This document shows positions 8,427-16,233 of a stretch of 64,000 nt of DNA, in pieces. Every line of letters starts with the position of its first letter. Position 1 is the stretch's first letter. The notes below the pieces were generated by a model. The model was not told where the DNA came from and made no database searches. It saw only the letters and a list, made by a program, of their open reading frames with translations. The position numbers were made by a program, and so were the translations under genes. The stretch lies in the NCBI RefSeq assembly GCF_000251145.1, contig NZ_AIDW01000036.1, positions 146,545-210,544 on the forward strand, written 5' to 3'. The DNA is from Sphingomonas sp. PAMC 26621. Lineage in GTDB: Bacteria; Pseudomonadota; Alphaproteobacteria; Sphingomonadales; Sphingomonadaceae.

Positions 8427-11400
8427 TATGGCGGGAGATCGTCGTCGTCGTAAATGGCGGGCGAGGCAGCGCGGCCGCTATCGGTCTGCTGGCGGACATT
8501 CCCCTCGCTATCGACGAAGTCATGCGCCTCGCGGGTCAGCTTGATCCCGAGCCAGTGCATCCCGTTCGAAGCCTTCTTCGTGAGCTTCGATTTGAGAGCG
8601 CCACTGAACCCCTTCTGTGACCACTCGGTTTCGCCTGCCGCCTTTGCCCACGCAAGGAACACGGCGTAAAGCGTGGACGACTGCACAGACCCTTGTTCGT
8701 CCGGTTCGGTGCACGCCCGCAAGAAGCGCGTCGCAGGATCACTGTCAGCCTTGAACTCCGCCGTTGCATCACGAACGGAGTCCGGCTCGACGAACCCGTT
8801 ATCCATCCAGTCCAGCGCACCGCGCACCATCCAAGCGAGAATGCCCGAATACTCGTCGCGGAGCTTGCGCGGCAGGCTGCGATCTTTCTCATGCTCTTCG
8901 AGATGGCTTTCCCACAAAACGACTTTGATGCGTCGCCAGATACCCTCGGTTCCCTGCGGGATCGGGGGTAGCTTGTTACAGGACAACGTCCATTTGAATG
9001 CAGGCGTGAACCAGAAGAAGCTGCGGAAGTTGTCGCGAGCCATCATCTCATCGCCGCCGGTGACGGTGTTGATCAGTGCTTCATCGACCTTCGCATCCTT
9101 GGGCGGCTCGCCTGATACGAGCAGCCGGATACTGGGCAGCACCGCCAAGCCCGGAGAAGCCGCGTCCGCGCCCTTCTTTGCGCCAACCTCCAGAAAGGTT
9201 TCCGCTTTCGTCATCGCGCCGTAATCACCGACAGCATCACGACAGACGTTCGACACCGTGGATTTGCCGTTGGCTGCGCTCGGTCCCCACCATACGTGAA
9301 AGATCTGTTCGCTGGTCTCGCCTGTCAGGTTGTAGCCCATCCATTGCCGTAGGTACCGACGACGTTTGGAATCGGGTTGGGCCCATTCAATCAGTGGCTG
9401 GAACAATGGCGCGGGAGCTTCTGGCTCGTAAGCACAAGCGGTGACCTTCGTCAGACGATCGGCGCGGTTGTGCGGCTGTAGCTCGACGCGTGAAGACGAA
9501 CCCTCGCCCCCCCGAATGAACCGCAACGTGCCGTTGGTGCAGTTGAGCAGAAGAGGGTCAGTGTCGAACGTGCTCAGCTCGACCGTCACGTCACGTTTCA
9601 CGAGCCCAGATATGCAGTTAATCCGCCCCGCAGCCTCAGAAGCATTCGCCCAACCAGCCAGCTTGTCAGAAAGCAGCTCAGTCTTTTTGCCGCCACCCTG
9701 CCATCGATCCATGCCGTGCGGCCGACGCGGATCTTGAAATGTTTCGTCCAGCAGAAGCTTCTCAGAAATCTCGACCCACTCGGCCCAGCCCGTATCACGG
9801 ACAAAATCCGCTTCGCGCTGGATCGCTTCGATCGTAGCGACGACGCTGGCCAGCACCTCTGCCGGTGTCGTGTCTTTCTCCTGATTGAGCACGCGGTACC
9901 GCCGCCCATCCCAACCGAGCCAACCTTTCGATGTGGTGTAAAGGTAATCCTCGCCGTACCGTGCAATCCACCGTTCGGAATTACCTTTGTCGGTGCGATT
10001 GAACATGGCGCACCGCCTATCGAGCAGCATCGGCGCAACGTCATAGCCCTTGGCCATGCCAGCTTCAAAGGAACGGCGAAGGTTGCGGCCTTCCGCCCCG
10101 TTCCATTTGGCAACCCGCCCTTCCCCCAGCACGACGACGGCAGCTGCCATTGCCATGAACGGATCGATTAGCCCGCTCGCAATCATGCCGCCAAGCTTGA
10201 AGGCAAACCTACCGGCTTGCTTTGGGTCATCCCCAACCGTGTTTGGTGTGCGAGACAAGCGCAATTGCACGACACGGCGTACTCTCGCCCGGTCGGCCTC
10301 CCCCATGATAGAAAGATCGGCCACCCTTCCATGTGGAAGCATGTCATCTTCGGTCATACCGGGGGGTAGCGGGGGGAACTCGGCGTCAAAGCGTGCGCGC
10401 CAGGCGGAGAGATAGTGCGCTCGTGTTTCGTCGTCGCGGACCGTACCGGCCATCGTCGCAAGTTGCGCCCAAAGCCCCGCGCGCCCTTCGGGTCCATCCA
10501 CCTCGGCCGCGGCGAGCAGCGTTTCCCACAACCACGCGTCCATCGGCTGCGCAGCGGACAGCACGTGTTCAATCGCGGCGCGGCCTTCCTCAATCGATCC
10601 GGCCGCATTGACCAGCGTGTCCGGATCGTGCCCGTCCGGGAGCATCGCGATCGTCAACGATCGTCCGGGACCGGCAAACGGAAGCGCGCGACCGCACGCC
10701 CGCAGCGCTGCTTTCTGCCCCGGCGCATCACCGTCGAACAGCAGGATTGGCCGCTCGGTCGCGCGCCAGGCGCGCTCGAGCTGGCGCTCGGTCAGTGCTG
10801 TTCCCATCGGCGCGACGCCTTCGAGGATCCCGACACGATCGAGCGCGATCACGTCGAAAAACCCCTCGCCGATGATTAGCCGACGCGCCGATCGCGCGGC
10901 CGGTGCGGCGCGATGCAGGTTGAAAAGCACCTCGCCCTTATTGAATACCGTACTATCTGGGCTGTTCAGATACTTCGGTTCGGCGTCACCGATCGCCCGC
11001 CCGCCAAAGCCGATCATACGGCCTCGCGTGTCGTGGATGGGGATCATGATGCGCTGGCGGAACCGGTCGCGCCACAGCCCGGCGTCGCGACCTTCGGTCG
11101 CTTCCATCATCAGTCCGTGCGTTTCCAGCGTTTTCGGTGGAACGCCACTGGCCGCGATCGACTTGCGAGCCGGCGCAACGCCTAACTCGAATCGCGCGAT
11201 CGTCTCCGCGCCCACTCCGCGCTTTGTCAGAAGCTCGGTCGTCTTGGCATCGCCGACCAGCTCGGCCGCGTACCATGCCGCGGCTTTAGCGAGTACGTCA
11301 GCTGCATTGCTAGCTTCGTTTTCCCGTCGCTCCACGTCCGGCGATGGCGCGGGCACGATGACGCCGGCATCTTCCGCAAGCGTTCGGACCGCATCGATGA

Positions 11401-11638
11401 AACCAAGCCCGCTTTTATCGGTCAGCCAACGGATCGCGTCCCCGTGCGCGCCGCACCCGAAGCAATGATAGAAGCCCTTGTCATCATTGACGTAGAAACT
11501 TGGCGTTTGCTCTTGGTGAAATGGGCAACAGGCGCGAAATTCACGGCCGGCGCGATCGAGCTTAAGCGTGCGCCCAACGACATCCGACAACGTAATCCGC
11601 GAACGCAGATCATCGAGAAATTGCGTGGTAAGAGCCAT
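8426..11638 (-). CDS. DnaG-type primase fused to D5-like SF3 helicase
   Basis: A 1070-residue replication protein. A CHC2 zinc finger is seen at residues 38-62 (CPFH ... CFGC). The DnaG core follows, with a Toprim domain around 250-350 (LIIGEGFFDVIALDR, LLFDGDAPGQKAA). The C-terminal third is a D5_N/SF3 helicase with Walker A GPSAANGKST near 785-794. It should unwind the origin and prime DNA synthesis for prophage A. Iteron-like repeats begin at its stop codon. Prophages with this large fusion often have no separate helicase loader, and none is seen here. Confidence 0.92.
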   Translation of the reverse strand: MALTTQFLDDLRSRITLSDVVGRTLKLDRAGREFRACCPFHQEQTPSFYVNDDKGFYHCFGCGAHGDAIRWLTDKSGLGFIDAVRTLAEDAGVIVPAPSPDVERRENEASNAADVLAKAAAWYAAELVGDAKTTELLTKRGVGAETIARFELGVAPARKSIAASGVPPKTLETHGLMMEATEGRDAGLWRDRFRQRIMIPIHDTRGRMIGFGGRAIGDAEPKYLNSPDSTVFNKGEVLFNLHRAAPAARSARRLIIGEGFFDVIALDRVGILEGVAPMGTALTERQLERAWRATERPILLFDGDAPGQKAALRACGRALPFAGPGRSLTIAMLPDGHDPDTLVNAAGSIEEGRAAIEHVLSAAQPMDAWLWETLLAAAEVDGPEGRAGLWAQLATMAGTVRDDETRAHYLSAWRARFDAEFPPLPPGMTEDDMLPHGRVADLSIMGEADRARVRRVVQLRLSRTPNTVGDDPKQAGRFAFKLGGMIASGLIDPFMAMAAAVVVLGEGRVAKWNGAEGRNLRRSFEAGMAKGYDVAPMLLDRRCAMFNRTDKGNSERWIARYGEDYLYTTSKGWLGWDGRRYRVLNQEKDTTPAEVLASVVATIEAIQREADFVRDTGWAEWVEISEKLLLDETFQDPRRPHGMDRWQGGGKKTELLSDKLAGWANASEAAGRINCISGLVKRDVTVELSTFDTDPLLLNCTNGTLRFIRGGEGSSSRVELQPHNRADRLTKVTACAYEPEAPAPLFQPLIEWAQPDSKRRRYLRQWMGYNLTGETSEQIFHVWWGPSAANGKSTVSNVCRDAVGDYGAMTKAETFLEVGAKKGADAASPGLAVLPSIRLLVSGEPPKDAKVDEALINTVTGGDEMMARDNFRSFFWFTPAFKWTLSCNKLPPIPQGTEGIWRRIKVVLWESHLEEHEKDRSLPRKLRDEYSGILAWMVRGALDWMDNGFVEPDSVRDATAEFKADSDPATRFLRACTEPDEQGSVQSSTLYAVFLAWAKAAGETEWSQKGFSGALKSKLTKKASNGMHWLGIKLTREAHDFVDSEGNVRQQTDSGRAASPAIYDDDDLPP

Positions 11639-11785
11639 TGGCTATCTCGCGCTTCGACGCGCTGAGCTTTTCGCCGCCGACCATTTCGACGGCGTCAGGT
11701 TGGTCACAGACACTGGTACGATCACCCCCGAATACGGCTGGAAAAGATCGGGGGGATGTTCGAGCATCGTCCCCCCAGCGATGGC

Positions 11786-11816
11786 GGACGCACAGTTCGG
11801 CAGAGCCCGTGCGTCC
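11786..11816. other. Inverted repeat in the leader of the primase gene
   Basis: GGACGCAC and GTGCGTCC form an 8-bp stem with a 15-base loop, between the primase start and the zinc-ribbon gene before it. The same 190-base gap also holds a G6/C6 pair (GGGGGGATG and CATCGTCCCCCC, about 11752-11776). The gap has no gene that I can support. It may fold in the mRNA and tune primase expression. Confidence 0.35.
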
Positions 11817-11827
11817 CGAAACTCAGA

Positions 11828-12079
11828 TCATGGCGGAGCGGCGCTAGCGTCGCCGATCACGCGCGCGGTTGCCTGCCCCGGCTGGTTTTCCGTCAGCCAC
11901 CGCGTCGCCTTGATTGCGGCCTTCGCCTCAAGATGCCGTGCGCGATTTTCCTTGGCTTCCGTGATCCGGCCGCGCAGATCCGCCGGCAGCCGTTTCCAGC
12001 AGCTCGGGCAGACGGCCTGCCAACGTGTTCGTGTTTCGCGGCAGAAAGGGACGGGGCAATCATGAGTAGCGTGCTTCAC
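11828..12079 (-). CDS. Small zinc-ribbon protein, unknown function
   Basis: This 83-residue protein has two close cysteine pairs (CPVPFC and CPSCW) near the N-terminus, so it probably binds zinc, followed by a charged helix. It belongs to the leftward early operon of prophage A and overlaps the preceding gene by four bases. No function can be given; a nucleic-acid-binding or adaptor role is typical of such small phage zinc proteins. Confidence 0.6.
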   Translation of the reverse strand: MKHATHDCPVPFCRETRTRWQAVCPSCWKRLPADLRGRITEAKENRARHLEAKAAIKATRWLTENQPGQATARVIGDASAAPP

Positions 12080-12291
12080 GAAGCAGCCACCTTGCTCGGC
12101 GCTCCGAGCTGGGCGGCGACATCAGGCGCAGAGCCTTTGGCGCACAGGACATCGTTCGACAGGCGCATCAACGTCGTACCGGCGCGCTCGGGGTGATCCG
12201 CGATCCAAACAACGTGGGCTGGGTTAATGAACGTCCGGATCTCTCCGGTGTCGCTGGCAATATCGATCGTGATGATCGGCACTAGCATCAC
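12076..12291 (-). CDS. Small hypothetical phage protein
   Basis: Seventy-one residues (MMLVPIITIDIASDTGEIRTF...). The pattern INPAHVVWIAD...TTLMRLSNDVLCAKGS looks like a short beta-rich protein of the flagellar FlbD-like or phage small-protein type, but no family is certain. It overlaps the genes on both sides by four bases, which supports translational coupling in the early operon. Confidence 0.6.
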   Translation of the reverse strand: MMLVPIITIDIASDTGEIRTFINPAHVVWIADHPERAGTTLMRLSNDVLCAKGSAPDVAAQLGAPSKVAAS

Positions 12292-12515
12292 CTGTCTCCA
12301 TCAAATTCGTAGAAGCCGCCGCCTCGGGTCTTCACGGTCTTGTCACGCGCGTCGCGGCAGAGAGCGCACCAGCCATCAACCAGACGCTTGCTCTCATCGC
12401 CGCACTGGTGGCAGTCGCCTGGAACGCCACGCGGGACGGGCACGCACGCCGCTGCGATCGCCGTGTCATTGTCCGCAGCCTGCAGCCGCTGCGCCATGTC
12501 GATGACGTCAGCCAC
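12288..12515 (-). CDS. DksA/TraR-like C4 zinc-finger protein
   Basis: This 75-residue protein begins at a GTG. The motif VPVPRGVPGDCHQCGDESKR...CALCRD gives two CxxC pairs in the DksA/TraR arrangement. TraR-type phage proteins enter the secondary channel of RNA polymerase and change promoter choice; whether this short form does so is unknown. Prophage B carries a similar protein at 30515-30694 (PVGVPGECETC...CAPCRD). The upstream extension of the frame overlaps two other genes and is not believable. Confidence 0.65.
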   Translation of the reverse strand: MADVIDMAQRLQAADNDTAIAAACVPVPRGVPGDCHQCGDESKRLVDGWCALCRDARDKTVKTRGGGFYEFDGDR

Positions 12516-12705
12516 GGTATTGCGCCTCGAGCCGCGCCAGCTTCGCGCGCGCCGCTTCGATCTGCCGTGGCAGCCGCGATCGGCGCAGCTGCTCGACATT
12601 CTTGAGCCGCTCGATGCGCAGCTGTTCGTCCGAGGTAAGCGAACGGCCAACGGCTGCCGCCGCGATCGCGGCGATCTCCGCATCGACGGACACCCGGCGC
12701 GGCAT
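12508..12705 (-). CDS. Small coiled-coil hypothetical protein
   Basis: Sixty-five residues, almost all helical and charged (TSDEQLRIERLKNVEQLRRSRLPRQIEAARAKLARLEAQYRG), likely a short coiled coil. It overlaps the zinc-finger gene by eight bases and starts on the last base of the stop codon before it, so it is coupled within the early operon. The function is unknown. Confidence 0.6.
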   Translation of the reverse strand: MPRRVSVDAEIAAIAAAAVGRSLTSDEQLRIERLKNVEQLRRSRLPRQIEAARAKLARLEAQYRG

Positions 12706-13262
12706 CAGACGCCCATTCCTGTCTTCGCGCCGGTTTCGAGGATCTCGATCTGACGGAAGTCGAGATCTTCGTAGCGCGTGATCGCGATCAAGTTGGCTTG
12801 GTCAAGTTTCGCCAGATGCTTCGACACGAGGTCGGCACTGCGCACCCCCAGCATCGCCGCCAGTGAGGGGTTGCTCGGACAGCGCCGCCGATCGTCGGCC
12901 AACCGGACCAACAGATCGAGCAGCAACCGGGCCTCGGTCGGCAGCGTCGTATCGATAGCAACGGGCCGGGCATTGGCGAAAGCGAGAGCTGTTCGGCGGG
13001 CGGCGAAATCGAACAGCGAACTGCCCGGTTCATGGCGCGTCCGCCGCAAGGTGATAAGGCCCTGCAGCATCAGACGATGCGCGCGCGCACCGACGGCGCG
13101 GGGAGCTTGCGGCGCTCGAGCATAGACGCAGATGCGATCCGCCCCGGCGCCGGACACCCATGCCGAGAGACCGTCTGCCGTGGCCGCGAACGGTCCGGCG
13201 AACGGAATTAGGCACTCCGCGCCCTCGAACGGACGGTGCTGGACGTAGGCTTCCTGCCCCAT
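12705..13262 (-). CDS. Winged-helix early protein, probable regulator
   Basis: A 185-residue protein starting at MGQEAYVQHRPFEG, where GGAGG lies seven bases upstream; a longer frame exists but lacks such a site. The C-terminal half carries a winged-helix pattern (TEARLLLDLLVRLADDRRRCPSNPSLAAMLGVRSADLVSKHLAKLDQANLIAI), as in transcription or replication-initiation regulators. A GC-rich hairpin lies just upstream at 13285-13319. Its place early in the lytic operon suggests a regulatory or replication-accessory role. Confidence 0.7.
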   Translation of the reverse strand: MGQEAYVQHRPFEGAECLIPFAGPFAATADGLSAWVSGAGADRICVYARAPQAPRAVGARAHRLMLQGLITLRRTRHEPGSSLFDFAARRTALAFANARPVAIDTTLPTEARLLLDLLVRLADDRRRCPSNPSLAAMLGVRSADLVSKHLAKLDQANLIAITRYEDLDFRQIEILETGAKTGMGV

Positions 13263-13284
13263 GGTCAACCTCCACAGCACAGCG

Positions 13285-13319
13285 GCCGACGCGGCCAGGG
13301 GGGGACAAGCCGCGTCGGC
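13285..13319. other. Perfect 11-bp GC-rich hairpin with a G7 loop
   Basis: GCCGACGCGGC (13285-13295) and its exact complement (13309-13319) flank a 13-base loop containing seven consecutive G. It lies 20 bases upstream of the GGAGG site of the winged-helix gene on the leftward transcript. No T-run follows, so it is more likely an RNA structure or processing site than a terminator. Confidence 0.5.
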
Positions 13320-13377
13320 ACGCGCGGGACGTCGGGGTGAAATCCCGCACGCTTGCTGTTCGAGAAACGGGAAAGGA

Positions 13378-13665
13378 TCATTCAGCCAGGGCTTGCCGAT
13401 CGGCGGGCTGGTCATACCAAGCGCCCACCGCCTCGTTGTACCAGTCGAGCGGCAATACTGCCCCCTCTGTCCGGGGAACGAGATCGGTCAGCAGGAGCGA
13501 TCCCGGCAACAGCGAACCATCGAGCAGCCGCCCAAGCTGGCTTTCGTCGACGAACAGGATCCGCTCTGCCGCCGTGAGGTCACCGCCGCATTCCGAGCCA
13601 ATCCAGTGCGCGAGACGGCGCGCGCCTTCGTTCGCCGGGGTCGCCGTGAGGTGCATCTTGCTCAT
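13378..13665 (-). CDS. Small HTH-like early protein
   Basis: Ninety-five residues starting at MSKMHLTATPANEGARRLAHWI. The pattern ERILFVDESQLGRLLDGSLLPGSLLLTDL resembles the recognition-helix region of Cro/YdaS-type phage HTH proteins, in degenerate form, ending GAVLPLDWYNEAVGAWYD. It overlaps the preceding gene by four bases. A second, antagonistic or accessory repressor is possible. Confidence 0.6.
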   Translation of the reverse strand: MSKMHLTATPANEGARRLAHWIGSECGGDLTAAERILFVDESQLGRLLDGSLLPGSLLLTDLVPRTEGAVLPLDWYNEAVGAWYDQPADRQALAE

Positions 13666-14132
13666 TCTTGGTTCCCTTCGATGGAAGCGAGCGCGGCATC
13701 GAGCTGCACCGCGACTTCGATTTGTTCGCGCAGTTGCTTGCGGATCGCGCGGGCCTCGGCTGGATTCACGACCTGGTCGGCGAGCGCCTTGCAAATCTCG
13801 CTGGCGATATCGCCGCCCTCCTTTGAGAGTCTGGCGAGCAGCATCAGCAGGTCGGTTCCTGACGGAGTGCACTCAGGCAGGCGCACCAGCGCGAAGCCCA
13901 GGCCCGCCGCCAGCGCACGAGTGATATGCGGCCAGCCCTCGCGATCACGCGCCAGGGGTTCGAGGTCCTGCACGACGTCGATCGCAACGAAGCTATCCGG
14001 GCGGTTGACTGACTGGTTGTCGCCAAGGACTGTCTTGCCGACGCGGCAGAATCCTGCCGAAGCTTCAAGCCCGCCGCATCCCTTGATCAACTCCGCGGTC
14101 GCGAGCTTGATGGCAATACGTTCCGGGGTCAT
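13662..14132 (-). CDS. CII-like/phage regulatory-region protein, unknown function
   Basis: A 156-residue protein (MTPERIAIKLATAELIKGCGGLEASAGFCRVGKTVLGD...) of a type common directly after the Cro gene in alphaproteobacterial prophages. An N-terminal helical DNA-binding-like half is followed by a helical C-terminus (LRKQLREQIEVAVQLDAAL). Its partner in prophage B is 29804-30280, which occupies the same relative position and is also followed by small zinc-finger genes. A CII-like early transcription role is plausible. Confidence 0.6.
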   Translation of the reverse strand: MTPERIAIKLATAELIKGCGGLEASAGFCRVGKTVLGDNQSVNRPDSFVAIDVVQDLEPLARDREGWPHITRALAAGLGFALVRLPECTPSGTDLLMLLARLSKEGGDIASEICKALADQVVNPAEARAIRKQLREQIEVAVQLDAALASIEGNQE

Positions 14133-14404
14133 GCCGACACCGCAGCGGAAAGATTGCCCGCGTTTCCGGATGCGTCCGAAGCTTCCGAACCGGTATCAGC
14201 GCCAGCATGGTTCAGTTCCGCGCCGGTCTCCCAGTCGATCACCAAACCTTCCCGGTCCGCAACCAGACGCAGGTGCGCCAACCGAGAGCGAGGAATGCCA
14301 TTCTTACGCCAGCTGTGAACCGTCGAGGGGGAAGTCTCGGTCATTCGAGAAACCACGGTCGTGCCGCCAAGGGCATCGATGATTTGGTTGGAGACGTTTT
14401 CCAT
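14129..14404 (-). CDS. Cro-like helix-turn-helix regulator
   Basis: Ninety-one residues starting MENVSNQIIDALGG. The HTH is IIDALGGTTVVSRMTETSPSTVHSWRKNGIPRSRLAHLRL, a Cro/carph-isopro type. It is the first gene of the leftward lytic operon. The likely promoter (TTGCTG, 16 bp, GCATAT) would start transcription at about 14405, so the mRNA may be almost leaderless; no Shine-Dalgarno is visible. A repressor operator lies in the promoter spacer, giving the usual CI/Cro switch. Confidence 0.75.
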   Translation of the reverse strand: MENVSNQIIDALGGTTVVSRMTETSPSTVHSWRKNGIPRSRLAHLRLVADREGLVIDWETGAELNHAGADTGSEASDASGNAGNLSAAVSA

Positions 14405-14412
14405 GCGCAAAC

Positions 14413-14479
14413 ATATGCGATAAACGCAAACTACCAGCAAGGGGTATTTTGCGATAATGGCAATTGCGACATTCGCATA
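14413..14479. promoter_or_regulatory. Left operator cluster of prophage A, between the Cro-like and repressor genes
   Basis: Three 17-bp partly palindromic sites: TATGCGATAAACGCAAA (14414-14430), TTTGCGATAATGGCAAT (14448-14464) and ATTGCGACATTCGCATA (14463-14479). They match the consensus TTTGCG-N5-CGCAWA also seen at 15330-15382. The first lies in the spacer of the leftward promoter; the third ends on the base before the repressor ATG at 14480. These are most likely binding sites for the repressor and the Cro-like protein. Confidence 0.75.
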
Positions 14480-15085
14480 ATGCCGCTTGATGCCAGCATG
14501 GACGCGAACGACATCAAGGCGGAGCTACTTCGGCGCAATATGAGCCAGCGCGACCTTGCGCAGGCTATAGGCATGGACGAGAACCACCTCTCGAAAGCCC
14601 TAGCGGGAAAGCGCCAATTCAAGGTTCCGGAAATGGACGCGATCCGTCAGGAACTGGTGCCTGACGACGCGGATGAGGAACGCCTGCAGATCAGGTCGCT
14701 GCCGTTGCTTGGCGATGTCCCGGCAGGAAGTTTCCAGCCACAGGAGCAGCGCGGCGGTCGGCGGTTGATCGTTAGCGATCCAGACATTCCTGTTCGAGCA
14801 TACGGCCTAAGGATTGTGGGCGACTCGATGGATTTGATCGCGCCAGCCGGCTCGACCGTAATTATTGATCCAGATGACAAGCAGTTATGGGCCGGTAGGC
14901 GGTACGTGATTCGCACGAGCGACGGCGAGACAACCTTTAAGGAATACCGAGATGGCCCCGCCAGGCTCGTGCCTTGCTCGACGAACCCGGCCCATAAAGA
15001 GATGCTGATCGGTGCCGAAGCAATCACTATCGAAGGGCGGGTGTTCTCTTATAACTTGCGAGACGCTCCTATGCGGACCGCCTGA
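14480..15085 (+). CDS. CI-like prophage repressor with S24 peptidase domain
   Basis: About 201 residues. The HTH is near residues 20-50 (NMSQRDLAQAIGMDENHLSKALAG). The C-terminal LexA/CI-type S24 domain has an Ala82-Gly83 cleavage site (GDVPAGSF), Ser116 (RIVGDSMD) and Lys154 (TTFKEY), so RecA-stimulated self-cleavage is expected. The ATG at 14480 directly follows an operator; an in-frame ATG at 14498 is an alternative, and neither has a clear Shine-Dalgarno. It keeps prophage A silent from operators on both sides of the gene. Confidence 0.88.
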   Translation: MPLDASMDANDIKAELLRRNMSQRDLAQAIGMDENHLSKALAGKRQFKVPEMDAIRQELVPDDADEERLQIRSLPLLGDVPAGSFQPQEQRGGRRLIVSDPDIPVRAYGLRIVGDSMDLIAPAGSTVIIDPDDKQLWAGRRYVIRTSDGETTFKEYRDGPARLVPCSTNPAHKEMLIGAEAITIEGRVFSYNLRDAPMRTA

Positions 15086-15257
15086 GCTCTTCATAAAAGC
15101 GCCATTCTATGCTGGCCGGGGCGTCGAGGTAGAGCTGCCCCCACTCGTCAAACTCGGCCAATCCTTGGGCTACAGCGTCTTCTTCAGCCCGCCGCTCAGT
15201 AGGACGCCACGGACCCTGCGGCTCACCGAACGCGATGACACGATACTCAACAGCCAC
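15069..15257 (-). CDS. Small hypothetical protein convergent with the repressor
   Basis: A 62-residue protein (VAVEYRVIAFGEPQGPWRPTERRAEEDAVAQGLAEF...) starting at GTG with GGAG eight bases upstream. It runs towards the repressor and overlaps its last 17 bases. It may lie on a transcript opposing the repressor mRNA. The family is not recognised. Confidence 0.5.
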   Translation of the reverse strand: MAVEYRVIAFGEPQGPWRPTERRAEEDAVAQGLAEFDEWGQLYLDAPASIEWRFYEELRRSA

Positions 15258-15329
15258 GCGAAACTCTCCCGGGAATCGATCACTAGTATGAGAACATAAA
15301 AAGAACAGATTCCGACGTAGGTCAAGACA

Positions 15330-15383
15330 TTTGCGAAAGTCGCAAACTTTTTGATTGACCGGCAGTTTGCGTTAATCGCATAT
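15330..15383 (+). promoter_or_regulatory. Rightward promoter and operators of prophage A
   Basis: The operator TTTGCGAAAGTCGCAAA (15330-15346) is a perfect palindrome; a second, TTTGCGTTAATCGCATA, is at 15366-15382. The second sits inside a promoter: TTGACC (15355-15360), 17 bp, GCATAT (15378-15383). Repressor bound there would cover both promoter elements. This promoter should drive the 15.4-19.8 kb operon with excisionase and integrase. The prophage B promoter at 29354-29382 has the same architecture. Confidence 0.7.
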
Positions 15384-15420
15384 GGCCTCACAGCCGCATC
15401 CCGCGGCGGTGGAGGCTACG

Positions 15421-15687
15421 ATGTCTGTTCGCATCGACGCGAAACCCGAAGTTCAATCCTACACGCCCCCGATCTGGGCAACCGAAACCGCTGAACGCGA
15501 TCTCGCATCGTTGTTTCGCGCACGATCACTTCAGGTGTCTCGCAGTGCGCCACCCGTCGAGCAGTGCGCGGTTGAGGCCGATCCCGACTTTAAGCTGGTC
15601 GAGCGCGCCACCGTAGCGCTCATTGTCGTGTTCGTCCTGTACATGGCCGCGCAGTTCGTCCGTGCCTGGCTCGAGGGGCATCTGTGA
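15421..15687 (+). CDS. Small membrane protein, first gene of the rightward operon
   Basis: Eighty-eight residues with one C-terminal transmembrane helix (VALIVVFVLYMAAQFV) after a soluble N-terminus. The ATG at 15421 is chosen because GGAGG lies six bases upstream. An in-frame ATG at 15382 overlaps the promoter and would be upstream of the expected transcript start. The function is unknown; a lysogeny-expressed or early membrane protein is possible. Confidence 0.65.
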   Translation: MSVRIDAKPEVQSYTPPIWATETAERDLASLFRARSLQVSRSAPPVEQCAVEADPDFKLVERATVALIVVFVLYMAAQFVRAWLEGHL

Positions 15688-15800
15688 TGCGAACGCGCCT
15701 CGCGTCTGATTCTCGGTGCTCGCTACGCCGATCTCTCTCGATCGTCATCGCGGTGACGATCGCGCTGTGGCTCGTCATCATCGCGGTCACCGTCGCATGA
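15687..15800 (+). CDS. 37-residue single-helix membrane protein
   Basis: A very short gene starting on the last base of the stop before it. The product has a basic N-terminus (MRTRLASDSRCSLRRS) and one hydrophobic helix (LSIVIAVTIALWLVIIAVTVA) reaching the C-terminus. The next gene starts inside its stop codon (ATGATG), so it sits neatly in the operon. It is the second tiny membrane protein in a row; the function is unknown. Confidence 0.55.
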   Translation: MRTRLASDSRCSLRRSLSIVIAVTIALWLVIIAVTVA

Positions 15801-16078
15801 TGCTGCGTGAGCATAGCGCATTATTGCGTGGCTTCGTGTCCGCCCGCGTGAAAGGCCGCGACGTCGTCAACTTCGCCGACGAGCTGTCTGCGGCGCGCAA
15901 GGTTCTTGCCATGATTCCCGGCGAACCGGCCGGTGCGCGAAACACCCTCGCCATCATTCCTGACCTCGACGGCAAGGCCGTCGCGAACGCTCTTCGCGCT
16001 GCCGGTTTCAATCGTGCGCGGGAGATCAGCGGCCGGAAGGCCACGACCGTCGTCTACCATCGGAGGGTTCAAAAATGA
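15797..16078 (+). CDS. Hypothetical phage protein
   Basis: Ninety-three residues (MMLREHSALLRGFVSARVKGRDVVNFADELSAARKVLAMI...). The C-terminal half (DLDGKAVANALRAAGFNRAREISGRKATTVVYHRR) looks like a small alpha/beta domain. It overlaps its neighbours by four bases on each side. No family is recognised. Confidence 0.6.
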   Translation: MMLREHSALLRGFVSARVKGRDVVNFADELSAARKVLAMIPGEPAGARNTLAIIPDLDGKAVANALRAAGFNRAREISGRKATTVVYHRRVQK

Positions 16079-16233
16079 TCCGTCATATGATTCCGCGTCT
16101 GCAGGTCGGTCGGTATTCCGGATCTGCGCTTACCGACGACTTTGGTCCCGACGGCGATGAAGTTCGCGGCTTCGGCTTCTGCTGTCAGTGGTTCGGCATC
16201 CTGATCGAAGTATGCGTGGGGGGCGTGCGATGA
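16075..16233 (+). CDS. 52-residue hypothetical protein
   Basis: A short gene (MIRHMIPRLQVGRYSGSALTDDFGPDGDEVRGFGFCCQWFGILIEVCVGGVR) whose start and stop both overlap the neighbouring genes by four bases. This tight stop-start packing is the main support. It is cysteine- and glycine-rich at the C-terminus. The function is unknown. Confidence 0.5.
   Translation: MIRHMIPRLQVGRYSGSALTDDFGPDGDEVRGFGFCCQWFGILIEVCVGGVR

Noticed and set aside
13261..14382. 373-codon plus frame opposite the early genes of prophage A
   Set aside because: It is antisense to four small genes with overlapping starts and stops, and has no recognisable domain.
15382..15420. ATG at 15382 as the start of the first rightward gene
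   Set aside because: It overlaps the -10 box and operator, upstream of the expected transcript start; the ATG at 15421 has a GGAGG site.
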